From: Rhodobacteraceae bacterium UBA3069
GTDB taxonomy: Bacteria > Pseudomonadota > Alphaproteobacteria > Rhodobacterales > Rhodobacteraceae
Length of the DNA: 57,738 nt
NCBI GenBank assembly: GCA_002366795.1
Contig: DFBX01000012.1
Coordinates: 1-57,738, forward strand
Direction: 5' to 3'
How positions within the stretch are numbered: position 1 is the first letter of the stretch; every line of letters starts with the position of its first letter. A program made the position numbers and the translations under genes. Below, piece after piece: positions 36,114-44,094 of the stretch. The notes beneath the pieces were generated by a model. It did no database searches. It was not told where the DNA came from and saw nothing but the letters and a program-made list of their open reading frames with translations.

Positions 36114-36254
36114 ATGGCTAGAAAGGCTAACTCCGAGGTAACCAGCGCAAAGGCCGCATCCGCTGCGGCAAAAGTTCTGCGTAACCCTAAATCCAGCAAG
36201 TCCGCGAAAACGGCTGCTGCTTCGGCGCTCACTCAGCGCCCAAATAGGAAGTAA
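36114..36254 (+). CDS. Small basic protein (46 residues), unannotated-size gene
   Basis: A 46-residue Lys/Ala/Ser-rich product starting MARKANSEVTSAKAAS and ending SALTQRPNRK. ATG 36114 has a strong ribosome site AAGGA seven bases upstream, and a clear terminator lies about 120 bases past the stop. The composition (AKVLRNPKSSKSAKTAAASAL) resembles short, widely kept alphaproteobacterial proteins of unknown role with K-x-L-R-[ND]-P-K segments. No membrane helix or cysteine. It may bind nucleic acid or ribosomes given its charge, which is inference only. The opposite-strand open frame is its shadow. Confidence 0.75.
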   Translation: MARKANSEVTSAKAASAAAKVLRNPKSSKSAKTAAASALTQRPNRK

Positions 36255-36375
36255 TTCTGTCGGCAGGCATCTGCCGATGGATACTGGACTTGGAGCGGGT
36301 GCGCTCGCTCCGGGTCGATCAGGTCACAGGCAAAAAACACCGAGCGGTCAACGATTGAACCTGATTGACAAGACT

Positions 36376-36405
36376 GGGGCGCCCATTTTTGGCGCCCCTT
36401 TTTCT
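36376..36405 (+). terminator. Rho-independent terminator
   Basis: GGGGCGCC (36376-36383) and GGCGCCCC (36391-36398) form a perfect 8-bp stem with loop CATTTTT, followed by TTTTTC. It ends the small-gene transcript and lies between convergent genes. Confidence 0.85.
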
Positions 36406-36421
36406 TTTGTATTGCCGTGAC

Positions 36422-39400
36422 TTACGGGGTGGACTGGATGTGATGGATCGTCACGCCGTCGCCGCATTCTTGCTGCGCGATATCGACGACGTGGCGGTGG
36501 TGTGTCAGGTAAATTGCCTGACCCGTGCGCCCGATCCGCGCCATCAGGCGGCAGGCGGCGCGGGTGCGGTCCTCGTCGAAGGTTTCGAAAATATCGTCGC
36601 AAAAGAACGGCAGGCAGGTGCCTTGGCTGGCAAGCTGTTCATAGGCGGCGGCGCGCAGGGCAAGGTATAGCTGGAACCGCGTGCCCTTGGACATATCCTG
36701 CGCCTCTTTCGTGGTGCCTGCGGCGTCTTGCGCCAGCAGGGTTTCGGTTTTGCCATCGGGGCGGGTCATCAGCCGCGTGTAGGCACCGTCTGTCAGCTCG
36801 GCAAAGGCTTTTTCGGTCGCGTCCATCATGGTGCCGCGGTGGCTGTCGCGGTAGCGGCGGATCGCTTCCTCGGCCAAGCGGTGGCCAAGGTCCAGCTCCA
36901 GGTAGCGCAGGGCGGTGTCCTCGATCTGGGCTTCCAGCGTTGCGCGGCGTTCGGTCAACTCGGCGATATCCGAGGCACCCGTGACGGCGGCGAGGGCATT
37001 GGCGGCGGTGGTGCGGGTTTCGATCGCCGCACCAAGGCGCTGTTCGGCATTGTCCAGATCGGCCTCCAGCCCCGCGATTTCGGCCGTCAGATCGGCGGAT
37101 GCGGTCCCATCCAGCGCCTGCCGCGCGGCCTCCAGCCCGTCCACGGACAGGTCTGTGCAAATCTGCGCGGCCAGATTGCGGCGCTGCGCGCGCTTGGCGA
37201 TGACATCCTGCGCCGTGGCCACGGCAGCGCGCAGATCGGGCAGGGTGCCGGTGGCGACATGGGCGGGAAAAATCTGCGCCTGCTGCGCCACTTGCGCGTC
37301 GATTCTGGCCAGCGTGGCCTTGGTTTCGGCCAATGCACTGGCCGCCGCATCGCGCGCGGCGGTCAGTTGGTCATGTTCGGCCTGCGCCTGCTCTGCCGCC
37401 TTGGCCAGATCGCCAAGGGCGCTGCAAAGCGCCAGCGGATCGGAGGCGGGGGCAAGCCCCTGCGTGGCAGCCAGTAGCCCGATGCGCGCGGCAAAGGTGG
37501 TCTGGTCGGCCTCCATCCCCTTGATCTGGCGGGAAATATCACGGTGCTGCACCGACAGCGCCTGCAAGTTGCGCAGCGGGTCAAACGAGCGGGCCAGCAC
37601 ATCGGGGTCCAAGGCATTGTCGAACAGGTCTGCGACCTGCGCCGCCCATTGCGCCTGTGCCTGTTGCACAGCCGCTTCCAGATCGGCCAGCCGCGCGTTG
37701 CGGGCGGCCAGATCGGCCTGAATCCCGTCGCGGGCGGCACGGGCCTTGGCGCTGCGCTCTGCCTGGGCCTGTTCGGCGCTGTGCAGGTTGCGGGCGGCGG
37801 CCAGAAGGGCCTCGAAATCGGGGGCTTCCAGCGCGACCAGCGGGGCAAGCGCCCGCGTCAGTTGCGCGGCCTTGTCCAGCACCGGCGCGTGGTTGGCCCT
37901 TGTCTGGTCCAGCCGGCGGGCGGCCTGTGCCGCGGCATCGCGGCGGCGGACCCAGCCGGCCAGCAGGTGCGGCGCAAGTTCGGCAGGCAGGTCGGCGGCT
38001 GCCGCAGCGGCAGTCAACGGCCTGCGCAACTGGTCCTGCGACGCTTGCAGCACATCCAGCGCGGCCTCGGCATGGGTGATCTCGACTCCGATCCGGGCCT
38101 CCTGTTCGGCGAGGTGGCGCAGCTTGCCCAGTTCGGCGGCCTGCGACAGGCGGGTGGCGGATTGCGAATCGACCTGCGCCATGGCTGCGGCAAAGGCATC
38201 GGCGCTGTTTTCGCTCAGGCTGACGCGATGCGCCTGCCACAGGGCATCGCGCGCGGCGATGGCCTTTTGCGCGGCATCATCGGTCAGCACGCCCTGCGCG
38301 CCGGTCATCAGGTCGATCTGCGCGGTCAGACTGTCGCTTTCACGGCGCAGCGCATCCAGCGCCGCGCGGGCCTGATCCAGCTTTTCCGCCCCTTGGGTGT
38401 GGCGGCTGGCCAGATCCTCGGCCTCGTCGGCGGTAAGGGGGCAGGGTGGCACGCTGTCAAAGGTCAATCCGCGCAGGTGCAGCGCCTCCAACGCTTCGGT
38501 CTGCCGCGCGGCATCGCCTTGTATCGCCGCCTGCGCCGCCGCATAGGCAGGCGCCAGACGATCGACCGAGAACCGCGCCAGAATATCGGCCACGCCGGAC
38601 GGGGCGGCGGTGCCGCCATCGGTTGCGGCCAGCGTCGCTTTGGCCTCGGCCAGGCGGGTGGTCAGCTGCGCCACCTCGGCCTGCTCGGTGTTGAACACGC
38701 GCGCCGCGTCGCGCCGCCTGTCCAGCAACTGGTCCAGCGTTCCCATCTGCGCCTGCGGCACCACCATCGACATCGGGTCGGTGCCGTCGGGCGCGCCCAG
38801 ATCGCGGGCGGCGCGGGCCATGTCGTTTTGCAGCGCCCCCAGCGCGGCGCGGCGGCGGGGCAAGTCCAGATCGGCGGTGACATGGCGGCTGTGCAATTGC
38901 GACAGCGCCTGCAAATCGGCGGCAAGTTCCAGCGCGTCCGGGGCAAGGTCCAGCGCATCAAGGCGCTGTTCCAGGTCGGCCAATGCGTCGGTCAGCCGCG
39001 CGGCTTCGGTTTTTGCGCTGCTCTGGCGTGCCAGCATGTCCACCAGCGCCTCTGGGTTGATGTCCAGAATTTGGGGGTAGTCGGCGAACCCGTCCAGCGC
39101 GCTGTCCAGCCGCGTCACCTCGGCCAGCATGGGCAGGGCGCGGGCCTGCGCCTGTGCCTGTGCGTGGCGACGGCGCAGACCCGCGCTTTCGCGGCGGATC
39201 TCTTGTTCGGCCTGTTGCGCGGCCTCCAGATCCTGTTTCAGCTTTTGATAGGCCGAGGCGCTGACATCCTCGTCGCGGATGCGGCGCTCGACCTCTTTCA
39301 GGGCGTGTTTCAACTGCGCCAGTTCGGTGCTGCTGGCGCGTTTCTTGTACAGCGCGTCCGCATCGGCGCGCAGCTTGTCCAGCACGTCGGTCAGATCGCT

Positions 39401-39874
39401 GACCCCGGCAGCGGCGGAAAACAGCAGCCGCCCGATATCCCCCTTGGAGGAGGCGATCTCCTCGCCGCCGCGTTCGATCGTCTCATCGTCAAGGCACAAA
39501 AGCTGTCGGTAATCGTCAAGCCCAAGCCCGCCCAGATGCGCCTGAAGAGCAGCCTCGGGCAGGGGGGCGCCGTGGGCGTCCAGCAGGTTGGCCCCGCGCG
39601 TGGGCAGGCGGGTCAGGGGCTGCGCGTTCCCGTCCATTTCAAGAATGCCCGAGATTTTCAGGTTCTTGCGCTGATGCTGGAAATCATAGGGCTCGCGGTT
39701 CGGAAAACCGTATAGCAGGCGCAGGTAGCCGTCCATCGTGGTGGTCTTGCCTGCCTCGTTCGGGCCGTAAATGACGTGGAAATCCGGCTGGCCGGGGCTG
39801 GCCGTGCCGAAATCATAGGACTTGCCGGTGAATTGTCCGAACAGATCAAGGTCAAGCTGGCGCAGGCGCATCAT
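36422..39874 (-). CDS. Rad50/SbcC-like AAA ATPase with long coiled coil (YhaN-type)
   Basis: A 1150-residue SMC-like ATPase. The N-terminus has RLRQLDLDLFGQFTGKSYDFG and Walker A GPNEAGKTT (about 37-45). Some 850 residues of Ala/Gln/Leu/Arg-rich coiled coil follow. The C-terminal ATP lobe has MSKGTRFQLYLALRAAAYE (signature motif) and LPFFCDDIFETFDEDR (Walker B). Paired with the nuclease gene upstream by ATGA overlap, it should form a DNA-end-processing complex akin to Rad50/Mre11. The family is usually called YhaN or DNA double-strand-break repair ATPase. Confidence 0.9.
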   Translation of the reverse strand: MMRLRQLDLDLFGQFTGKSYDFGTASPGQPDFHVIYGPNEAGKTTTMDGYLRLLYGFPNREPYDFQHQRKNLKISGILEMDGNAQPLTRLPTRGANLLDAHGAPLPEAALQAHLGGLGLDDYRQLLCLDDETIERGGEEIASSKGDIGRLLFSAAAGVSDLTDVLDKLRADADALYKKRASSTELAQLKHALKEVERRIRDEDVSASAYQKLKQDLEAAQQAEQEIRRESAGLRRRHAQAQAQARALPMLAEVTRLDSALDGFADYPQILDINPEALVDMLARQSSAKTEAARLTDALADLEQRLDALDLAPDALELAADLQALSQLHSRHVTADLDLPRRRAALGALQNDMARAARDLGAPDGTDPMSMVVPQAQMGTLDQLLDRRRDAARVFNTEQAEVAQLTTRLAEAKATLAATDGGTAAPSGVADILARFSVDRLAPAYAAAQAAIQGDAARQTEALEALHLRGLTFDSVPPCPLTADEAEDLASRHTQGAEKLDQARAALDALRRESDSLTAQIDLMTGAQGVLTDDAAQKAIAARDALWQAHRVSLSENSADAFAAAMAQVDSQSATRLSQAAELGKLRHLAEQEARIGVEITHAEAALDVLQASQDQLRRPLTAAAAAADLPAELAPHLLAGWVRRRDAAAQAARRLDQTRANHAPVLDKAAQLTRALAPLVALEAPDFEALLAAARNLHSAEQAQAERSAKARAARDGIQADLAARNARLADLEAAVQQAQAQWAAQVADLFDNALDPDVLARSFDPLRNLQALSVQHRDISRQIKGMEADQTTFAARIGLLAATQGLAPASDPLALCSALGDLAKAAEQAQAEHDQLTAARDAAASALAETKATLARIDAQVAQQAQIFPAHVATGTLPDLRAAVATAQDVIAKRAQRRNLAAQICTDLSVDGLEAARQALDGTASADLTAEIAGLEADLDNAEQRLGAAIETRTTAANALAAVTGASDIAELTERRATLEAQIEDTALRYLELDLGHRLAEEAIRRYRDSHRGTMMDATEKAFAELTDGAYTRLMTRPDGKTETLLAQDAAGTTKEAQDMSKGTRFQLYLALRAAAYEQLASQGTCLPFFCDDIFETFDEDRTRAACRLMARIGRTGQAIYLTHHRHVVDIAQQECGDGVTIHHIQSTP

Positions 39875-41106
39875 TCCGCCGCGCCCTTCATGGCGGCCAG
39901 AACACGGGCGGTGCCGCGTTCGGCAAGATCCTGGGCCAGTGCCTTGGCGCTGTCTTCATCAGGGGTCAGAGCGGCGCGCCGCTGCGCGGGCAGTTCGGCC
40001 AGGATCGCCTCTAGTCTGGTGGCAAGTTCGGCCTGCATCGCCGGTTCCTGCCGGATCGCGGTGATCATACCGTCCAGTTCATCCACCGCCGTGCCGCTGC
40101 TGCTGCTTGCGGCATCGTCCTGCAGGTCGAAACGGGTCTTTTCAAGCCATAGCGTGCCGGTTTCCAGCGCGGCGGCCTGTGCGGTTTCGGTCCACATATC
40201 CTGATCGCGCAATATCTGCCATTTGCGCAGGCTGTGCCCGGTAAGGGTCAGCCGCACCAAACCCGTGTCCGAGGCAATTGCCCCCGCCAGATCGCGCATC
40301 GCGGCGCGCAGGTCGGTGCGGATCGCATCCTCGTCCAGCCCGCTGATATCCAGCGTATGCTCCACAAACTCGACCGAGGAAGTGGGCACTTCGCGCGTGT
40401 CGATCCTGTGTTCGCCAATCTCGATCAGGGTGGCCGATTTCGGGCCCGCCTCGCCGATGTCGCGGCCTTGCGGGATACCGGGCATCACGATCCAGGGCGC
40501 GGCGGAATGCACCTGCCGCTTGTGGATATGGCCAAGCGCCCAGTAATCGAAACCCATCGCGGCCAGGTCCGATACCGCGCAGGGCGCATAGGTGTCATGG
40601 CCCTGCGCACCCGCCAATGACGTGTGCAGCATGGCGATATTCACCGCCCCCGGCACCGGCGCGGCGAATTTCGGCAGCAGGCTTTCGGGTGCATGGCGGC
40701 CCGAGAAACTGACCCCGTGAACCCAGACCTGCGTGCCCTCGATCTGCACCTTTCCGCCGCGCCCGTCAAAGACATGGACATTGCCGGGCAAATCGACCTG
40801 GCCAGTGATCGGGTTCTCGGCGTCGTGGTTGCCCTTGATGTAGAACACCGCGATTCCAGCGGTGCGCAGCCGGTCCATCTGGGCGGTCAGAAAGGCGGCC
40901 GTCTTGGCGCTACGCTCGGCCCCGTCGAACAGATCGCCCGCGATCAGCAGGGCGGTGACCGCTTCGGAAAGGGCGGCATCGACGATACGGGTCAGGGCGA
41001 TGCGGGTGGCAATCTGGACACGGGCGCGCAGCCCCTCGTCGCGCAGCGCAAGCGCGCGCAGCGGGGAATCAAGGTGAATGTCAGCCGTATGCAGAAGCTT
41101 GATCAT
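39871..41106 (-). CDS. SbcD/Mre11-like DNA repair exonuclease (YhaO-type metallophosphoesterase)
   Basis: A 411-residue nuclease with all calcineurin-like metal motifs: LLHTADIHLDSPL (D9, H11), LLIAGDLFDG, YIKGNHDAEN and GHIHKRQ. The C-terminal half, with charged helices, probably docks onto the YhaN-type ATPase encoded directly downstream (4-base overlap). Together they would process DNA ends or hairpins. ATG 41106. Confidence 0.92.
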   Translation of the reverse strand: MIKLLHTADIHLDSPLRALALRDEGLRARVQIATRIALTRIVDAALSEAVTALLIAGDLFDGAERSAKTAAFLTAQMDRLRTAGIAVFYIKGNHDAENPITGQVDLPGNVHVFDGRGGKVQIEGTQVWVHGVSFSGRHAPESLLPKFAAPVPGAVNIAMLHTSLAGAQGHDTYAPCAVSDLAAMGFDYWALGHIHKRQVHSAAPWIVMPGIPQGRDIGEAGPKSATLIEIGEHRIDTREVPTSSVEFVEHTLDISGLDEDAIRTDLRAAMRDLAGAIASDTGLVRLTLTGHSLRKWQILRDQDMWTETAQAAALETGTLWLEKTRFDLQDDAASSSSGTAVDELDGMITAIRQEPAMQAELATRLEAILAELPAQRRAALTPDEDSAKALAQDLAERGTARVLAAMKGAAE

Positions 41107-41142
41107 CAGGTGCCTGTTTGCGCGGGGCTTTGCGCCACCGTT

Positions 41143-41949
41143 TCAGGCATCATACACAAGCACGTAGGATTGACACCCCCAATGGTTGCGCCCCTGGCAG
41201 ACGCGGGGCAGCTGTTCCCCGATCAGCATGTCCACGATCCGCACCCCGCCAAAGTTCGTGCGCATCCGCACCTGTACGGCGTGATCGTCAACCGCCTGAC
41301 CGATGATCGCCGCGCCGCTGCCTTCGGGCAGGAACAACACCAGCTTGCCCTCATTCGCCAAATAGAGCGGATCAAGGTCCAGAGTTTCGCCCACGCCACG
41401 TACCTCGGCGTTCAGGGGCAGGGCGGCTTCGTCCAACATCACGCCGCAGTGCGCGGCCCCGGCAATATCGTTCAGGGCAGTGGCCAAGCCGCCACGGGTG
41501 GCATCGCGCGCGGCGCGCACATTGGGCGCAGCAGCCAGCACCGCTTGCATCAAGTGGCCAAGGCTGGCGCAATCCGAAACAAGGTCGGTGGACAGGGCCA
41601 TGTCGCCACACGCCGCCATTATCGCTGCGCCGTGAACCCCAAGGAGGTGGTTCACGGTGGCCGCGTCGCCGGGGCGCACCTTGCCCGCCGCCATGTCCAG
41701 CCCCGCAGGGATCACCCGCCCACCCGCCGTGGTCACGAACACCGTGGCACATGTCCCGCGGCCCAATCCGCCGGTGCCGCGCAGGGCCAGCGCCAGCGGA
41801 TGCCGTTCGATCACCTGCCGCGCCAGCGCGCCGGTTTCCCATGTCTGCCCCACCAGGCGGAAGGCCTTGCACCAGCTACAGGCAGCGTCACGCATGTCTT
41901 TATCCGGTTTGGTCTGGCCCTGCGCGGGATGCGCGGCATCGCCCAGCAT
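41143..41949 (-). pseudogene. Remnant: 3' part of hupV fused in frame to 3' part of hypE
   Basis: The open frame reads as two hydrogenase-gene pieces. Residues 1 to about 60 match the C-terminal part of a regulatory NiFe-hydrogenase large subunit (SWCKAFRLVGQTWETGALARQ; intact relatives read SWCKAPRL..ETGALARQ). From about residue 65 it is the C-terminal two thirds of HypE: VIPAGLDMAAGKVRPGDA, HGAAIMAACGDMAL, RAARDATRGGLATALNDIA and VDMLIGEQLPRVC. HypE's N-terminal ATP-binding part is missing. HypE must end in the reactive Cys of PR(I/V)C; here a lost stop adds 17 residues. Automated labels may call this an AIR-synthase-related protein. Confidence 0.75.
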
Positions 41950-42129
41950 TCAGGCGTGGGGCGGATCCTCTGTCAGGGTGGTCAGGTCCAGCGAACTGGC
42001 CGTTCCGTCATCCATGCCGGGGGCAAAGACATGTGTTCGCTCAACCGGATATGCCCCAAAGTTGAAGAACCGATCCGCGACGTTGATCACCGGCAGGCCC
42101 GAACGGGCGCGGAAATCGGGGGCAGGATG
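41950..42129 (-). pseudogene. hupV/hoxC fragment (regulatory hydrogenase large subunit)
   Basis: The frame directly upstream of the preceding feature encodes RFFNFGAYPVERTHVFAPGM, then SSLDLTTLTEDPPHA and a TGA (41950-41952), continuing in the same frame with MLGDAAHP. Intact HupV/HoxC proteins have a Trp at this point (SHAWM-type), so the TGA looks like a Trp-to-stop mutation. The fragment is bounded upstream by another in-frame stop. The similarity is recognised from memory of the family, not computed. Confidence 0.6.
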
Positions 42130-42392
42130 TCAAAGCGTATTGATGCCCGCGCCCGTCACCCCTTCCTGTGCGTCCATCGCGTTTTGGACAAGCTTCATTA
42201 CCACCTGCTGCACATGGCGCGGTCCAGCCGCAGGTCTTGGCGCAGTTTCACCAGGCCAGCTCGGCGTTCCAGCTGTTTCTGGTAATCGACCAGATCGTTA
42301 TAGGTGTGGTTCACCGCCGATAGAACATCCTTCCACACCGTGTAAGAGAGATTCTCTGCCAGGCTCGCGTGGTTTTGGGGGCATGTCCCTGA
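42130..42392 (-). pseudogene. hupT fragments (hydrogenase sensor histidine kinase), frameshifted and internally deleted
   Basis: Two pieces in different frames. The first (42392 to 42198) reads ASLAENLSYTVWKDVLSAVN then HTYNDLVDYQKQLE, like the N-terminus of HupT/HoxJ kinases. The second (about 42230 to 42130) reads RHVQQVVMKLVQNAMDAQEG, the N-box of a histidine-kinase ATPase domain. The PAS region and phosphorylated-His region between them are gone. The order hupT, hupV, hypE on one strand matches the gene order I recall for the Rhodobacter capsulatus hup/hyp cluster. Confidence 0.6.
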
Positions 42393-42429
42393 TCATCGCG
42401 CGCTTCTTGTTCGCCGAACATAGCGGCGG

Positions 42430-42720
42430 GTGCGGGGCGTGAATACCCGTCTAACTGGCCATGTCATCAAGAAGAAACGAGGCGGCGGGCGCGTAAACTT
42501 CAAGCCCCATTTCCAACCGAAGCCGCGCCTGCCCGCATGGGCCGCGACCGAGGTGGACGCGAATGGCGACGGCGTGATGACGCTGGATGAGATGCAGGCC
42601 CTGTTCCCCGACGTGACCGAGGAGGCCATCACCACCGAAGACACCGATGCCGATGGCGCGCTATCGGACGGCGAAATGGTGGCAGCACAAGAGGCGGGCG
42701 TGATCCCCTCTGAAAGCTGA
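42430..42720 (+). pseudogene. EF-hand protein lacking its signal peptide (5'-truncated)
   Basis: From about base 42550 the frame encodes two good EF-hand calcium loops, DANGDGVMTLDE and DTDADGALSDGE, then AAQEAGVIPSES, as in small exported EF-hand proteins of this order. Upstream the frame (MRGVNTRLTGHVIKKKRGG) has neither signal peptide nor convincing ribosome site and begins at a GTG beside the hydrogenase remnants. The 5' end was probably lost in the same rearrangement. A short working protein of up to 96 residues cannot be excluded. Confidence 0.6.
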
Positions 42721-42812
42721 TGCCAGATAGACGGCGCGCGGGGTCCCCAACCCGCGCGCCGCTTATTCAATACGTCTTTTACACAAATCTTTGGGGGATC
42801 CGTTTGGCGGGA

Positions 42813-43277
42813 TCAGCCGGCGCGGCGTGCGGCCATGATCCACAGCGCCATCAGCACGACCGAGGCAAGGACATTCCAGCTTGCCATCGACAGTGTCAGG
42901 AACTGCCAGGAAACCTGGTCGCACATCACGACGCTTGTGTCGGTGGACAGAAGGTCCGCGCCCGACAGATCGCCCAGCCCGCCGCCGGTGTCGGTGCAGC
43001 TGGTCGGCCCTTCCCACCAGTCGCGTTCCACCCCGGTGTGATAGGCACCCAGCCCGCCGGTCGTGGCCGCGGCCAGCGCGCCCAGCCAGCACAGCGCGCG
43101 TGCGCCAAACGCATAGGCCGCCGCGCCGATCACCACGGCAGCGGCATGTGGCCAGCGTTGCCACAGGCACATGGCGCAGGGCGGAAAGCCGATCATCTGG
43201 AAAAAGAACGCGCCGAGAAGCAACGCGGCAGAGCCGCCCGCCGCCAGCAGGATCAGGGTTTTGCGCGTCAGGGTCAT
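42813..43277 (-). CDS. dsbB: Disulfide bond formation protein DsbB
   Basis: Inner-membrane quinone reductase that reoxidises DsbA. A 154-residue protein with four helices, the periplasmic pair PPCAMC (C34, C37) and a second pair C94 and C119 in the second loop. Size and topology fit. Its ATG overlaps the stop of the YqaA-type gene (ATGA), so both are coexpressed leftwards. Confidence 0.93.
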   Translation of the reverse strand: MTLTRKTLILLAAGGSAALLLGAFFFQMIGFPPCAMCLWQRWPHAAAVVIGAAAYAFGARALCWLGALAAATTGGLGAYHTGVERDWWEGPTSCTDTGGGLGDLSGADLLSTDTSVVMCDQVSWQFLTLSMASWNVLASVVLMALWIMAARRAG

Positions 43278-43852
43278 AGGTATTTCACCATATAGAAGCC
43301 AGCCCCGAGGATGAGGACGAACAGCACGAACATCAAGCCGAGGCGGCGCTCGATGAAATCACGAATGGGTGCGCCGAATTTCCACAGCAGCGCGGCCACG
43401 ATGAAAAACCGCAGACCCCGCGCCACGATGGAGGTGACAATGAAGGTGCCAACCGGCAGGCCCGTCCAGCCCGACATGATGGTGATGACCTTGTAGGGAA
43501 AGGGTGTCATCCCCGCGATCAGCACAGGCCAGAACCCGAAATCGTTGAAACGGGCGTTGAATTCGGTCATCGCCTCGGCCTTGCCCATCGATGCAAGGAT
43601 CGGCTGGCCGATGCTGTCAAAGGCAAAGGCACCGATGGCATAGCCCAGCATCCCCCCCAGCACCGACGCGACCAGCGCCACCCCCGCGATCAGCCAAGCG
43701 CGGGAAGGGCGCGCAAGGATCATGGGAATCATCAGCACATCTGGGGGAATCGGAAAGACCGAGCTTTCGACGAAAGCGACCAGCGCCAGAATCCACAGCG
43801 CATGGCGGTGGTCTGCCTTGCGCATAGTCCAGTCATAAAGGGATTTGATCAT
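43274..43852 (-). CDS. YqaA-family (DedA/VTT-like) membrane protein
   Basis: A 192-residue polytopic membrane protein. Typical motifs are FVESSVFPIPPDVLMIPMIL and GGMLGYAIGAFAFDSIGQPIL, then GFWPVLIAGMTPFPYKVITIMSGW, as in YqaA and other VTT-domain proteins thought to scramble lipids. ATG 43852 is preceded by GGGCGGGCAG; an upstream frame extension to 43903 is unlikely. Coupled to dsbB. Confidence 0.87.
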   Translation of the reverse strand: MIKSLYDWTMRKADHRHALWILALVAFVESSVFPIPPDVLMIPMILARPSRAWLIAGVALVASVLGGMLGYAIGAFAFDSIGQPILASMGKAEAMTEFNARFNDFGFWPVLIAGMTPFPYKVITIMSGWTGLPVGTFIVTSIVARGLRFFIVAALLWKFGAPIRDFIERRLGLMFVLFVLILGAGFYMVKYL

Positions 43853-43967
43853 TCTGCCCGCCCTGTTTTGCCCCGTTCTAGCGGCAGCAATCGGAGGGGG
43901 CAAAGGGGAAATGGCGCGTTTTGCGTCTGGACGCGGGGCAAACCTGCCGCTACATCGTGTTTCGCGT

Positions 43968-44053
43968 GCCCGAGTGGCGGAATGGTAGACGCAGGGGATT
44001 CAAAATCCCCCGACTTAACGGTCTTGTCGGTTCGAGTCCGACCTCGGGTACCA
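43968..44053 (+). tRNA. tRNA-Leu (anticodon CAA)
   Basis: An 86-nt tRNA with a long variable arm and encoded CCA. Acceptor GCCCGAG pairs with CTCGGGT (one G-T wobble), the anticodon arm GGGGA-TTCAAAA-TCCCC gives CAA, and the T arm has GTTCGAGTC. It marks the left edge of the unusual cluster that follows. Confidence 0.95.
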
Positions 44054-44094
44054 CTCCTTTCTGTCTTTGTCCCAATGGCGGCGTTCGCCCGCTG

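Noticed and set aside
37544..39715. 723-residue plus-strand open frame
   Set aside because: Shadow of the YhaN-type ATPase coiled-coil gene.
43968..44053. tRNA-Leu as attachment site of an integrative element
   Set aside because: I could not find a repeat of the tRNA 3' end downstream, nor an integrase gene.
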